Counted from the stretch's first letter, positions 8,090-17,677 are shown. The stretch is 64,000 nucleotides of DNA from Trebonia sp963771985 (GCA_963771985.1 CAVYVO010000032.1:124001-188000); one strand, 5' to 3'. Numbers and translations: made by a program. The notes: a model not told the origin generated them from the sequence alone.

Positions 8090-9666
8090 TGCGCGCGCTC
8101 CGCCGGAGCCGAGGCGGCCGGGGGATGATCGGCGACGTACCGGCGCGCCCACCCGTAGTCAGCCTTGCCGGAGACGGTGCGGCCGACCGACTCCACGAAC
8201 CACACGGTGCGCGGCACCTTGTAGCCGGCGAGCTGGCCGCGCACGTGAGCCTGCAGCGCGGCCAGGTCGGCGGCGGCACCGGGGCGGAGCTGGATCAGCG
8301 CGGCCACACGCTGGCCGAGGCGATCGTCGGGCACGCCGATGACGAGGGAGTCGAATACGTCGGGATGGGACTTCAGCGCGCCCTCGACCTCTTCGGGGTA
8401 CACCTTCTCACCGCCGGTGTTCACGCACGTGTTGCCGCGGCCGAGCATGGTTATCGTGCCGTCTTCCTCGACCCGGGCCCAGTCCCCGGGCACCGCGTAG
8501 CGCTTGCCGTTCACCTCGGTGAACATCTCGGCGGTCTTGACCGGGTCCTTGTAATAGCCGAGCGGGATGTGTCCGCCGCGCGCCAGCTTGCCGGTCTGCC
8601 CGGGGCCGCACACCCCGCCGGCTTCGTCTATCACGATGACGTCCGGCCCGGCCGTGACGGTGGGTCCGCCCCGGTGCTCGTCGCCCGCGCTGATGAACGT
8701 GATGCCGGCGAAGCCGGTCTCGGTCGAGCCGATCGCCTCGCTGATGAACACGTTGGGCAGCGCCTTCGCGCACGCGTCCTTGACCGCGGGCGAGAACAGC
8801 GCGGCCGTGGAATTGAGGGAAACCAGCGAGGACGTGTCATAGTCCCCGGCAGCCAGCGCCTCCATCAGCGGCCTGGCCATCGCGTCGCCGATGACCGACA
8901 GCACGTTGACCCGGTACCGCTGCACCGCTTCCCAGACCGCGTGCGGATCGAACTTCGGCAAGATCACGGCCGTGTCCCCGGCGAACAGGCAGGCCAGGGT
9001 CGCCACCATGGCGGCGCCGTGGATGAGCGGCGCGGGGGCCATGCGGACCATGCCGTCGTCACCGGCGCCCGCGCGGGACTGCGCCCACTCGTCTTCCAGC
9101 CGCTCGCCGGTGATGAAGTCGATACCGCCGGCGAGCGTGCGCCAGATGTCCTCGTGCCGCCACATGACGCCCTTCGGGCGCCCGGTGGTGCCCCCGGTGT
9201 AGATGATGTAGATGTCGTCGGCGGCGCGCGGGCCGAAGTCACGTGCTCCCGAAGCGGTGGCCAAGGCCTCGTCGTAGTTCCCGCCGATCGCTACCCGCGG
9301 CAGTCCGGGAGGGATCACGGCGTCCACGACCGGGGCCAGGTCCTGGTCGTAGACGAGGGCGCACAAGTCGGCGTCCCGCAAGTGATAGGCCAGTTCGCCG
9401 CCCAGGTAGCGGTAGTTGATGTTGATGGCTATGGCGCGGAGCTTGATGATGGCGAGCAGCGTTTCCACGGCCTGCACGGAGTTACGGGCATAGAGGCCGA
9501 CATGGTCGCCCGGGCCGGCTCCCTGCCCTGCTAGGTGGTGGGCCAGGCGATTGGCCTCGTCTTCGAGTTCGCGGTAGATGACCTGGCGGTCGCCGCAGAT
9601 CAGGGCGACCCGCCCGGGGAAGGTATCGACGGCATGCTCGAACAGGTCGGCCATGTTCAGTGCCAT
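8086..9666 (-). CDS. fadD19: FadD19-like steroid side-chain acyl-CoA synthetase
   Basis: A 526-residue ANL-superfamily ligase. The ATP loop YTGGTTGRPKGVMWRHED, the acceptor motif GSTETGF and the C-terminal hinge GRGNTCVNTGGEKVYPEE are all intact, ending with the lysine segment VGRTVSGKADY. The order of motifs and the N-terminus (MADLFEHAVDTFPGRVALI) match what I remember of actinobacterial FadD19, which activates the C26 carboxylate of cholesterol-derived side chains to the CoA thioester. ATG 9666 is the first gene of a three-gene minus operon and is divergent from echA19; the same divergent pair exists in M. tuberculosis (Rv3515c/Rv3516). A near-perfect KstR palindrome sits between them. Confidence 0.82.
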   Translation of the reverse strand: MALNMADLFEHAVDTFPGRVALICGDRQVIYRELEDEANRLAHHLAGQGAGPGDHVGLYARNSVQAVETLLAIIKLRAIAININYRYLGGELAYHLRDADLCALVYDQDLAPVVDAVIPPGLPRVAIGGNYDEALATASGARDFGPRAADDIYIIYTGGTTGRPKGVMWRHEDIWRTLAGGIDFITGERLEDEWAQSRAGAGDDGMVRMAPAPLIHGAAMVATLACLFAGDTAVILPKFDPHAVWEAVQRYRVNVLSVIGDAMARPLMEALAAGDYDTSSLVSLNSTAALFSPAVKDACAKALPNVFISEAIGSTETGFAGITFISAGDEHRGGPTVTAGPDVIVIDEAGGVCGPGQTGKLARGGHIPLGYYKDPVKTAEMFTEVNGKRYAVPGDWARVEEDGTITMLGRGNTCVNTGGEKVYPEEVEGALKSHPDVFDSLVIGVPDDRLGQRVAALIQLRPGAAADLAALQAHVRGQLAGYKVPRTVWFVESVGRTVSGKADYGWARRYVADHPPAASAPAERAQ

Positions 9667-9676
9667 GGGTAGAAAC

Positions 9677-9690
9677 TAGAACGTGTTACT
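9677..9690. promoter_or_regulatory. KstR-type operator between fadD19 and echA19
   Basis: TAGAACGTGTTACT fits the KstR operator TnnAACnnGTTnnA except for the last base. It lies 11 bp upstream of the fadD19 ATG (minus) and 40 bp upstream of the echA19 ATG (plus), so one TetR-type repressor dimer pair could silence both genes until a 3-oxo-cholestenoyl-CoA-type ligand appears. Confidence 0.7.
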
Positions 9691-9729
9691 GTTTTGGGCA
9701 AGAGGCAAGGCATAGGCGGAAAGTGGAAA

Positions 9730-10515
9730 ATGAGCGAACAGCCCCACGCGCTTATCGAGCAGCATGAACACGTTCTCGTCGTCACGATGAACCGGCCGGA
9801 GGCGCGCAACGCGCTCAGCACGGAGATGATGGCATTGATGCGCCAGGCCTGGGACCGGGTCGACACCGACCCGGGCATCCGGGTGTGCGTGCTGACCGGG
9901 GCGGGCGGCGCGTTCTGCGCGGGCGCCGACCTCAAGGCGATGACCAGCGACCATCCTGGTTCACGGCTGGGCGACGTCGACCTGTCGGTGATAGAGCCGC
10001 TGCTCAAGGGGCGCCGCCTGACCAAGCCGCTGATCGCCGCCGTGGAGGGGCCGGCGGTCGCCGGCGGTACCGAGATCCTGCAGGCGTGCGATATCCGGGT
10101 GGCCGGCGAGAGCGCGCGCTTCGGCGTCTCCGAGGCGCGCTGGGGCCTGTTCCCGCTGGGCGGCTCGGCGGTGCGGCTGCCGCGGCAGATCCCCTACACG
10201 CTGGCCGCCGACCTGCTGCTGACCGGGCGGCACATCAGCGCGGCCGAAGCACTGTCGATCGGGCTTATCGGCCACGTGGTGCCGGACGGGCAGGCGCTGA
10301 CGCAGGCGCTCGAGATCGCCGGCGTGATCGCGGCGAACGGCCCGGTCGCCGTGCGGGCGATCCTGCGCACGATGCGGGAGACCGAGGGCATGGCCGAGAA
10401 CGACGCGTTCGCGATCGAGGCGAAGATCGGCGCGGCGGTCTTCGCCAGCGACGACGCACGGGAGGGCCCGCGCGCCTTCACCGAGAAGCGGCGCCCGGTG
10501 TTCCGCGACGCGTGA
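9730..10515 (+). CDS. echA19: EchA19-like enoyl-CoA hydratase
   Basis: A 261-residue crotonase-fold protein that would hydrate the unsaturated steroid side-chain CoA ester during beta-oxidation. Oxyanion-hole segments are GGAFCAGADLKAM and GPAVAGGTEILQACD, followed by SEARWGLFPLGGSAVRL with the catalytic-region glutamate. ATG 9730 is preferred (GGAAAGTGG upstream) over an ATG at 9694 that lies next to the operator. It is divergent from fadD19 as in mycobacteria, which supports the EchA19 name. Its last 38 bases overlap the 3' end of the convergent gene on the minus strand. Confidence 0.82.
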   Translation: MSEQPHALIEQHEHVLVVTMNRPEARNALSTEMMALMRQAWDRVDTDPGIRVCVLTGAGGAFCAGADLKAMTSDHPGSRLGDVDLSVIEPLLKGRRLTKPLIAAVEGPAVAGGTEILQACDIRVAGESARFGVSEARWGLFPLGGSAVRLPRQIPYTLAADLLLTGRHISAAEALSIGLIGHVVPDGQALTQALEIAGVIAANGPVAVRAILRTMRETEGMAENDAFAIEAKIGAAVFASDDAREGPRAFTEKRRPVFRDA

Positions 10516-12680
10516 CCTGCTCTCCGGACGCACTGGCCTCCGTTTGCTGAGCGTTCCCCTGCGGGGCCTGCCCCCTGGCGGCTTCGCTGCCGGGGGGCGG
10601 GTCTTTCCCGGCGTTCTCTGGCGACGGGCGAAGCCGGAAGTAGAGCCAGAAGAGGACGGAGAGGATACCGAAGACGGCGAACAGTATGAGTGGCTCGGCG
10701 AACGTTCCCGGTTCTTGGTGCTTGTGCAGCAAATCACTGTTATTGCGGATGAGGAGAAGTGCGAACCAGGAAGCGGCGACTGCGTATATGCCGATCCATG
10801 CGGGCGTATTCCAGGTACGCAGGCTGTAGCCGTCCATGAACGTGAACGGCATCAAGCCGAACACCAAGGACGTAATTCCCAGCGCGGTCAATTGCGCCAG
10901 GACGGCGCCGATGATGACCTCGGCATGGGATGCGTGCGGACCGAGGGCGGCCATGTAGTCACCCCACATGATCCAGGCCACGACGCTGAGCCCGAACACA
11001 CTCGCGGCACCGGCTAGGACCGACTTTGCTTTCAGGGACTCCGGCAGCCTGCGCGATGCGGCGAAGCCGGCGATAAGTCCGTAGACATAGCCAGGGACGA
11101 AGTGAACCAGCCGCGACATGGCTGTCAGCGAGGCCGCGACAACCAGGGCCGTCGCGATGACCCGGAACCTGCCGGCGACCTTCGAGGCCCGGCGCTGGTA
11201 CCACTCGACCGGGTAGGCGTAGACGGCCATGGCCACGGGGATCGCAGCCGCGAAGCCCGCGAATACGGTCGCCCCGGTCCAGCCGAGATCGAAGGTCGGA
11301 TCGACGAGCGCGGTGAAACCAGCAGCGACGGCAAAGAAGAAGACCACGGTGAGAGGCTTGCCGCTGACGCTTGTCTCACGGGCGTGCCTACCCGGGCGTC
11401 CCGGCAGACGGCGCCGGATCCTGGACTCGTTTTCCTCGTAAGTGCGGTTGAACAGTTCGGCCGGGAAGCCCACCAACGCGACCAGCAGCGCGCCCAGGAC
11501 CAGCGATTCCAGCACCTTCGGCAACCGGAACACCGACCAAGACGGTACCGGGACAGCCTGGTCAATCTCTGGCCAGCCGTTACCGGCGGGGATCGTAGTC
11601 GGAGGGATCGCAGTCGGAGAAGGTGTCGGCGCACCCGTCGCGGACGGAGCAGGTCCGTGGGTGGTTGCCGTAGACGGAGAAGGCGTCTGCGCGACTGTCG
11701 TAGACAGAGAAGGCGTCTGCGCGACTGTCGTAGACAGAGAAGGTGACTGGGGGGGCGAGGCTAGGAGGCGGGTCACCGTGATCGTCGGGGAGCCGGTTGC
11801 CAGCGGAACGAGATTCCCCGTGCTCGTTGACTGCTCGAACGGCGTCGAAGGATTCGGTCTCCGAGATCCCGGGAGCCGTTGCCATGGTGTAGCTGATGCT
11901 GAACGTCTGCCCGGGCGCGAGCGGGGCGTCCGTGAAGCTGACCGTGATCATCCACCCCGAGACCTGTAGCGTTCCGGCGCTGGACATGGTGTAACCGCTG
12001 GTGCCGGGGGTCTGGGTGGGCTGGGTCCAGTCCGCCGGCACGGTCAGCCCCACCAGCCCGCCGGGCTCCACTCCGCAGCCGGCCGGCGAATAGGTGAAAC
12101 TCAGGGTGCGGGTAGCGGAAGCCATGATGGTGGCGGGCGAAACGGTCATGGTCCCGGTGCCGTCCGCGCATGACGTGACAGTCACCGCTGGAACAGGGAT
12201 AGTCACGGGGGTGGAGTGCGGCCCACCGTTGAAAGGAGCCGCTGAGGCATCGAAACCGCCGCTGGACGCACCGCCGGGCGCCGTGGCGGACGAGTACGTG
12301 ATCCGCATCGTGTCGTTAGCGGCGAGGTTGACCTCGCTGACCGTGATGGTCATGTTGGCGACGGCCAGACTCGGGCACGATGCCGGCGCCGGGCAAACAG
12401 CAGAGACGTATCCCGCACTGCCGGGAGTCTGTGCGGGAGCGGTCCACCCCGGCGGTACGGTCAGGCTCACGGTCCCCGCCTTGAACTCCGTGGTAGCGGT
12501 AAAGGTGAAGACAAGAGTCGCGGGGACGCCAGCCGTGACGACGCTGGACGAGACCGACATCGTGCCGGGCGCGGCCGCGCCGTCCGCCGGGATGGCCGTC
12601 CAGCCCAATCCCGCCGCGGCGAGGCAGCCGCCTAGCAATACCCGTAGCCAGAAGGGGCGCCGGGTCCGGGCTGTCGTCAT
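10478..12680 (-). pseudogene. Secreted repeat domain plus multi-helix membrane domain, frameshifted
   Basis: Two overlapping minus frames form one ~733-residue protein once one extra base near 11840 is removed. The N-terminus (MTTARTRRPFWLRVLLGGCLAAAG) is a signal peptide. Two ~120-residue beta-rich repeats follow, each with a Y..ATAPG...FDA ending. After FDA in the second repeat, the next frame continues P-F-E-Q-S-T-S-T-G-N-L-V-P-L-A-T, restoring homology to the end of repeat one. Then comes a Ser/Thr/Pro linker with tandem decapeptides (SLSTTVAQTP) and about eight membrane helices, ending with a charged tail. Total length is 3n+1. Family not recognised. The gene is convergent to echA19 with a 38-bp overlap and has no evident tie to sterol metabolism. 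A sequencing error is the alternative to decay. Confidence 0.72.
11671..11745 (-). repeat. 30-bp tandem repeat coding for a Ser/Thr linker
   Basis: About two and a half copies of a 30-bp unit (11671-11700, 11701-11730, then a partial copy) encode the decapeptide SLSTTVAQTP. Copies are almost identical at the DNA level, so copy number is likely to vary between strains without breaking frame. Confidence 0.8.
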
Positions 12681-12882
12681 ACAGGACAGAGCGACTGGCG
12701 CCGCGCCTGGATACATCCGCTGCGTGAGCAGGCCTTGACAGTGTGGTGCTGACGACCGTGCGGCGCTAACCCGCGAGAGTCCATACGTAGGCGCGGGAAA
12801 GCCGGCCTGATCGGGTCAAGGCGCCGTGCGAGCTCGTATGTGCCGGCGGAGGCGCCACGGTACGTTCGGGATAAAAATGAAA

Positions 12883-14430
12883 TTAGATCGCCTGGTCGCG
12901 AGCGGCCCAGTAGGGATCGCGGAGCCGCCGCTTGTATAGCTTGCCGTTGGGATCGCGCGGCAGTTCGGCGACGTAGTCGATGGTCCTGGGCAGCTTGAAC
13001 TTGGCGATCCGGCCGCCGAGGAAGGTCAGCAGCTCGGCGGTCAGCTCCGGGCCGGGCGCGACTCCGTCGGCGGGCTGGACCACGGCCTTGATCTCCTCGC
13101 CCCACTCGTCGTGCGGGATGCCGAAGACGGCGACGTCGGCGACAGCCGGGTGGCAGGACAGCTCCGCCTCGATCTCCGCCGGGTAGATGTTGACCCCGCC
13201 CGAGATGATCATGTCGCCCTTGCGGTCACAGAGGTAGAGGTAGCCATCCGCGTCGAGGTAGCCGATGTCACCGACGGTGAACATGCCCCTGGCGCGCGAG
13301 GCCAGCGTCTTCTCCCTGTCCTTGTGGTAGTCGAAGGTGGAGGTGCCCATCCGCAGGTAGACAAGGCCGGGTTCACCGGTCGGCACGTCGTCGCCGTGCT
13401 CGTCCAGGACCCGCACCTCAGAGCCCGGCCAGGCCTTGCCGACGGATCCGGGCCTGGCCAGCCACTCCTGGGCGGTGATGCCGGTCCCGCCGCCTTCGGT
13501 CGCCGCGTAGTACTCGATCACCACCGGCCCCCACCAGTCCAGCATCCGCTGCTTGACTTCCCGGGGGCACGGGGCCGCGCCGTGGATCGCGGCGCGAAGC
13601 GAGCTGACGTCGTACCGTTCGCGGACCTCGTCCGGCAGCGCGAGCAGGCGCCGGAATTGCGTCGGCACCATGTGGGTGTGGGTGACGCGGTGCCGGTCGA
13701 TCAGTTCAAGCATCGTTTCCGGGTCGAACCCGGCCATCGCCACGACGGGATGGCCGAGCTGGAGGGAGATGGTGGCGAAGTTCAGCACCGCGGTGTGGTA
13801 GAGCGGTGAGCAGCACAGGTGCACGTGGCCGTCGAAGGGCTGCAGGCCGAACAGGCCGAAGAACCAGGTGCTCGCCAGCGGGGGGCTGTCGGGGTCCTCG
13901 CCGGTGAGCGCGCGGCGCACGCCCTTGGGGCGGCCGGAGGTGCCCGACGTGTAGACCATGGGGGCGCCCATGGTGCGGTCCTTCGGGCGGCCGTCGCCGT
14001 CTTTGCCTAGTTCGGACAGGGGGGTGAAGCCGGGGATCGCGCCGTCCGCGAATCTGGCGCCGGGTTTGATGCCGGCCTGATCCGCGGCGGCTGCCGCGAC
14101 GCCGGCGAACCGCTCGTCCGCCACGAACGCGCCGGCGCCGCTGTCGGCGAGGATGTAGGCGACCTCCGCGGCGGCCAGGTGCCAGTTCACCGGCACCACG
14201 TAAAGCCCGGTCTGCAGCGCGGCGAAGAACAGCGCGAGCGCCGCGGATCCGTTGGGCAGCATCCCGGCCACGACGTCGCCGGGGGTGAGCCCGAGCGCCT
14301 GCAGGCCCCGGCCGATCTGGTCGGCTCGCGCGGCCAGCTCTTGGTAGGTGACGACGCTGCCGTCGGGATCGATCACCGCCGTGCGGTCTGGGGTCTGCGC
14401 CGCGATGGTCCACAAGCCGATGTCGGTCAC
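12883..14430 (-). CDS. Acyl-CoA synthetase under KstR-type control
   Basis: A 515-residue ANL ligase. It shows the ATP loop YTSGTSGRPKGVRRALTG, the motif YYAATEGGG, the aspartate segment TVGDIGYLDADGYLYLCDRK and the C-terminal lysine segment PRDPNGKLYKRRLRDPYW. GTG 14430 is chosen because it follows the operator by 11 bp; a much longer open frame upstream is only GC-rich read-through. It is divergent from the DUF35/Ltp operon, with two perfect KstR palindromes between them, so it most likely activates a sterol side chain, bile-acid-like or other steroid carboxylate. I cannot assign a specific FadD number. Confidence 0.82.
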   Translation of the reverse strand: MTDIGLWTIAAQTPDRTAVIDPDGSVVTYQELAARADQIGRGLQALGLTPGDVVAGMLPNGSAALALFFAALQTGLYVVPVNWHLAAAEVAYILADSGAGAFVADERFAGVAAAAADQAGIKPGARFADGAIPGFTPLSELGKDGDGRPKDRTMGAPMVYTSGTSGRPKGVRRALTGEDPDSPPLASTWFFGLFGLQPFDGHVHLCCSPLYHTAVLNFATISLQLGHPVVAMAGFDPETMLELIDRHRVTHTHMVPTQFRRLLALPDEVRERYDVSSLRAAIHGAAPCPREVKQRMLDWWGPVVIEYYAATEGGGTGITAQEWLARPGSVGKAWPGSEVRVLDEHGDDVPTGEPGLVYLRMGTSTFDYHKDREKTLASRARGMFTVGDIGYLDADGYLYLCDRKGDMIISGGVNIYPAEIEAELSCHPAVADVAVFGIPHDEWGEEIKAVVQPADGVAPGPELTAELLTFLGGRIAKFKLPRTIDYVAELPRDPNGKLYKRRLRDPYWAARDQAI

Positions 14431-14441
14431 GGGGCCTAATC

Positions 14442-14455
14442 TAGAACGCGTTCTA
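14442..14455. promoter_or_regulatory. KstR-type operator 1
   Basis: TAGAACGCGTTCTA is a perfect palindrome and a perfect match to TnnAACnnGTTnnA. It ends 11 bp from the GTG of the minus-strand acyl-CoA synthetase. Confidence 0.82.
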
Positions 14456-14475
14456 AGACAGGACAAGCCATAAAC

Positions 14476-14489
14476 TAGAACGCGTTCTA
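14476..14489. promoter_or_regulatory. KstR-type operator 2
   Basis: A second identical TAGAACGCGTTCTA, 34 bp centre to centre from operator 1 and ending 10 bp before the GTG of the DUF35 gene. Paired operators in a 70-bp divergent region suggest tight repression of both transcription units. Confidence 0.82.
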
Positions 14490-14499
14490 CAATGAGCGG

Positions 14500-15480
14500 G
14501 TGACTGACACCCCGCTGCGGGCGCCGATGGAGATCGCGTTCGACTACACCCGATCGCTCGGGCCGGTGCTCGGGCAGTTCATGACCGCGCTGCGCGAGCG
14601 GCGCATCCTCGGGACGCGCGGCGCGGACGGCCGCATGCACGCGCCGCCGTTCGAGTACGACCCGGTGACGTTCGCCGCACCGGAAGAGCTTGTCGAGGTG
14701 GGGCCGGCCGGGACGGTGGTGAGCTGGACGTGGCTGTCTTCGCCGCTGGACGGCCAGCCGCTTGACCGGCCCTTCGCGTGGGCGCTGATCCGGCTGGACG
14801 GCGCGGACACCGCGATGCTGCACGCGGTGGACGCGGGGTCGGCCGCCGCGATGCGGACGGGGATGCGCGTCCGTCCGCGGTGGGCGGACGAGCGGGTGGG
14901 CAGCATTCGCGACATCGCGTGCTTCGAGCCAGCTTCCGCGGGCGTTGCCGCGGGCATTGCCGCGGGCGTTGCCGCGGGGGCGCCGGTTGCGGCCGGCGAT
15001 CCGGTCACGATGACGGTCGCCCCCGTGCGGCTGCGCTACCAGCACACCGCCTCGCCGGCGGAGAGCGCCTACCTGCGCGGCCTGGCCGAAGGCCGGCTGG
15101 TCGGGCAGCGGTGCCCCGCGTGCGGGAAGGTGTACATCCCCTCCCGGGGGACCTGCCCGGCCGACGGGGTGCCCACCGACAGCGAGGTCGAACTGCCCGA
15201 TACCGGGACCGTCACGACTTTCTGCGTGGTGAACGTCGGATATCCGGGCCAGAAAGTCACGCCGCCGTACGTGGCGGCGGCGGTGCTGCTGGACGGGGCG
15301 GACATCGCGTTCCAGCACCTCATCCTCGGCTGTGACCCCGGCGAGGTGCGGATGGGCATGCGGGTTCGGGCGGTGTGGCGGCCGCGGGCGGAATGGGGCA
15401 CGAGCGCCGGGACCATCAGCCACTTCGCGCCGAGCGGCGAGCCGGACGCTTTGTATGAGACTTATGCGAGGTTGATTTGA
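14500..15480 (+). CDS. Double OB-fold DUF35 protein with zinc ribbon (Rv3521-like)
   Basis: A 326-residue protein with two OB-fold DUF35-like parts: residues ~40-140 and ~205-310. The second begins with a rubredoxin-like zinc ribbon, QRCPACGKVYIPSRGTCPADG; the fourth position is Asp instead of Cys. A low-complexity Ala/Gly linker (~147-168) joins the parts. DUF35 proteins bind thiolase-fold Ltp partners, as in the Ltp2-ChsH2 retro-aldolase that removes the sterol side chain. Here two Ltp-like genes follow with 4-bp overlaps, matching Rv3521-Rv3522-Rv3523 in M. tuberculosis. GTG 14500 is preferred because an ATG at 14492 runs into a stop at once. Confidence 0.8.
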   Translation: MTDTPLRAPMEIAFDYTRSLGPVLGQFMTALRERRILGTRGADGRMHAPPFEYDPVTFAAPEELVEVGPAGTVVSWTWLSSPLDGQPLDRPFAWALIRLDGADTAMLHAVDAGSAAAMRTGMRVRPRWADERVGSIRDIACFEPASAGVAAGIAAGVAAGAPVAAGDPVTMTVAPVRLRYQHTASPAESAYLRGLAEGRLVGQRCPACGKVYIPSRGTCPADGVPTDSEVELPDTGTVTTFCVVNVGYPGQKVTPPYVAAAVLLDGADIAFQHLILGCDPGEVRMGMRVRAVWRPRAEWGTSAGTISHFAPSGEPDALYETYARLI

Positions 15481-16523
15481 TTCCAGAGGTGGCCGTCGTC
15501 GGTTTCGCGCAGTCGCCCTGCCGGGTCCGCGACGACGCGACGACCGGCGGGGTGGAGATGCTGGTGCCGATCTTCGCGGAGGTGTTCGGCGCTACGGGGC
15601 TGACGAGGGGCGACATCGGGTTCTGGTGCTCGGGCTCGTCGGATTACCTGGCCGGGCGGGCGTTCTCCTTCGTGCAGGCGGTGGACGCGATCGGCGCGGA
15701 CCCGCCGATCATGGAATCGCACGTGGAGATGGACGGCGCCTGGGCGCTGTACGAGGCGTGGGTGAAGATCATGTCCGGGGAGGCGGAGATCGCCCTGGCC
15801 TACGGGTTCGGCAAGTCCTCGGGAGCCGAGCTTCGGCGCGTGCTGGCGCTGCAGCTGGATCCCTACCTGGTGGCCCCGCTGTGGCCGGACTCGGTGTCGG
15901 TCGCGGCGCTGCAGGCACGGCTGGGCATCGAGGCCGGGCTGTGGACCGAGAAGGACATGGCGGAGGTCGCGGCGCGCTGCCGCGGGTTTGCGGTCGCCAA
16001 CCCGGCGGCGCAGGTGTCCGGGGACGTCGCCGTTGAGGATCTGCTGGCCGCGCCGTACATAGCCGACCCGCTGCGTGCGCACGACTGCGCGCCGGTCGGC
16101 GACGGGGCCGCGGTCGTGATCCTGGCGGCCGGCACGCGGGCCCGGTCGTTGTGTGAGCGGCCGGCCTGGATCACGGGGTTCGGGCACCGGGTCGAGTCGG
16201 GATCGTTCGGTTCCCGGGACCTGCTGAGCGTCTCGTTGCCCGGGCTGGCCGGCGCGCCGGTCGAGGTGGCCGAGCTGCACGCGCCGTTTACCCACCAGGA
16301 GATCCTGCTGCGCCGGGCGCTCGGTCTCGGCGGCGATGTGGCGGTCAACCCCTCGGGTGGCGCGCTGTGCGCCAACCCGATGTTCGCCGCGGGGCTGGCC
16401 CGGGTCGGCAGCGCGGCGGCGGCCATCATGTCGGGGCGCGCTGGGCGCGCCCTGGGGCACGCGACATCCGGGCCGGCGCTGCAGCAGAACCTGGTCTGCG
16501 TGATGGAGGGTCAATCTCGATGA
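15477..16523 (+). CDS. Thiolase-fold lipid-transfer-type protein, Ltp4-like
   Basis: A 348-residue thiolase-superfamily protein starting at TTG 15477 (TTGA overlap with the DUF35 stop) with segments VAVVGFAQSP, MESHVEMDGAWALYEAW and AVNPSGGALCANPMFAAGLAR. The thiolase nucleophile Cys is not at its usual place, as in SCP-x/Ltp proteins, which act as aldolases or carriers with a DUF35 partner. It lies between the DUF35 gene and an Ltp3-like gene in a tightly overlapping operon behind a double KstR operator. This suggests a retro-aldol or thiolytic step on steroid CoA esters. The exact step is not known to me. Confidence 0.78.
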   Translation: MIPEVAVVGFAQSPCRVRDDATTGGVEMLVPIFAEVFGATGLTRGDIGFWCSGSSDYLAGRAFSFVQAVDAIGADPPIMESHVEMDGAWALYEAWVKIMSGEAEIALAYGFGKSSGAELRRVLALQLDPYLVAPLWPDSVSVAALQARLGIEAGLWTEKDMAEVAARCRGFAVANPAAQVSGDVAVEDLLAAPYIADPLRAHDCAPVGDGAAVVILAAGTRARSLCERPAWITGFGHRVESGSFGSRDLLSVSLPGLAGAPVEVAELHAPFTHQEILLRRALGLGGDVAVNPSGGALCANPMFAAGLARVGSAAAAIMSGRAGRALGHATSGPALQQNLVCVMEGQSR

Positions 16524-17677
16524 GAGCTGCTGTTCTCGGCGTGGGGCAGACCCGGCACCGCGCCAAGCGCACCGACGTGTCGATCGCGGGGCTGTGCCGG
16601 GAGGCGGCGGACCGCGCGCTGGCCGACGCCGGGATTACCTTCGCCGACATCGACGCGGTCGTGGTCGGGAAGGCCCCGGACCTGTTCGAGGGCGTGATGA
16701 TGCCCGAGCTGTACCTGGCGGACGCGCTCGGCGCGGTCGGCAAGCCGCTGCTGCGGGTGCACACCGCCGGGTCGGTCGGCGGCGCCACCGGCATCGTCAC
16801 GGCCAACCTCGTGCAGGCGGGCATCCACCGCCGGGTGCTCGCGGTGGCGTTCGAGAAGCAGTCGGAGTCCAACGCCATGTGGGCGCTGTCGATCGCGCCG
16901 CCGTTCAGCATCCCTGTCGTGGCCGGCGCCGGCGGGTACTTCGCGCCGCACATCCGCGCCTACATCCGCCGCAGCGGCGCGCCGTCGCACATCGGGGCGA
17001 TGGTCGCGGTCAAGGACCGGCGCAACGGCGCGCTGAACCCCTACGCCCACCTGCAGCAGCCGGACATCACCCTGGAATCGGTGCAGGCCTCCCCCATGCT
17101 GTGGGATCCCGTCAGGTACGACGAGACCTGCCCGTCCTCGGACGGCGCGTGCGCGGTGGTCATCGGCGACTCGGACGCGGCGTCCGCCGCGGTGGCCGAC
17201 GGGCGGCCGGTGGCGTGGATACGGGCTACCTCCATGCGGACCGAGCCGACGATGTTCGCCGGCAAGGACCCGGTGAACCCGGCGGCGGGTGTCGCGGCGG
17301 CCGCGGCGTTGTGGCGGCAGGCCGGGATCACGTCCCCTCTCGACGAGATCGACGTGGCGGAGATCTACGTCCCGTTCTCCTGGTATGAGCCGATGTGGCT
17401 GGAGAACCTCGGCTTCGCCGCGCCCGGTTCAGGGTGGCGGCTGACGGAGGCAGGCGAGACTTCGATAGGCGGCAAGCTGCCAGTTAACCCGTCTGGCGGC
17501 GTCCTGTCGTCCAACCCGATCGGCGCGTCCGGACTGCTCCGGTTCGCTGAGGCAGCGCTGCAGGTGATGGGCAAGGCGGGCGCGCACCAGGTGCCGGGGG
17601 CGCGCACCGCGCTCGGGCACGCCTACGGCGGCGGGTCGCAGTACTTCTCGATGTGGGTGGTGTCCAGCACGAGGTGA
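16520..17677 (+). CDS. Thiolase-fold lipid-transfer-type protein, Ltp3-like
   Basis: A 385-residue thiolase-fold protein. It contains MRAAVLGVGQTRHRAKRTDV at the start, VHTAGSVGGATGIVTANLV where thiolases carry the active Cys (here Gly/Ser rather than Cys), CPSSDGACAVVIGD, and NPSGGVLSSNPIGASGLLR near the C-terminal His region. ATG 16520 overlaps the preceding TGA (ATGA). It is the last gene of the DUF35-ltp4-ltp3-like operon. As with other Ltp proteins it probably works as a complex with the DUF35 and the neighbouring Ltp-like subunit on steroid CoA thioesters. Confidence 0.78.
   Translation: MRAAVLGVGQTRHRAKRTDVSIAGLCREAADRALADAGITFADIDAVVVGKAPDLFEGVMMPELYLADALGAVGKPLLRVHTAGSVGGATGIVTANLVQAGIHRRVLAVAFEKQSESNAMWALSIAPPFSIPVVAGAGGYFAPHIRAYIRRSGAPSHIGAMVAVKDRRNGALNPYAHLQQPDITLESVQASPMLWDPVRYDETCPSSDGACAVVIGDSDAASAAVADGRPVAWIRATSMRTEPTMFAGKDPVNPAAGVAAAAALWRQAGITSPLDEIDVAEIYVPFSWYEPMWLENLGFAAPGSGWRLTEAGETSIGGKLPVNPSGGVLSSNPIGASGLLRFAEAALQVMGKAGAHQVPGARTALGHAYGGGSQYFSMWVVSSTR

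Noticed and set aside
9885..10550. Plus-strand frame inside echA19
   Set aside because: Arg-rich shadow in another frame of the hydratase.
12883..15423. Very long minus-strand open frame (846 residues) across the acyl-CoA synthetase and the DUF35 gene
   Set aside because: Only the part from GTG 14430 has ligase motifs; the upstream part passes through both KstR operators and is antisense to a well-supported gene.
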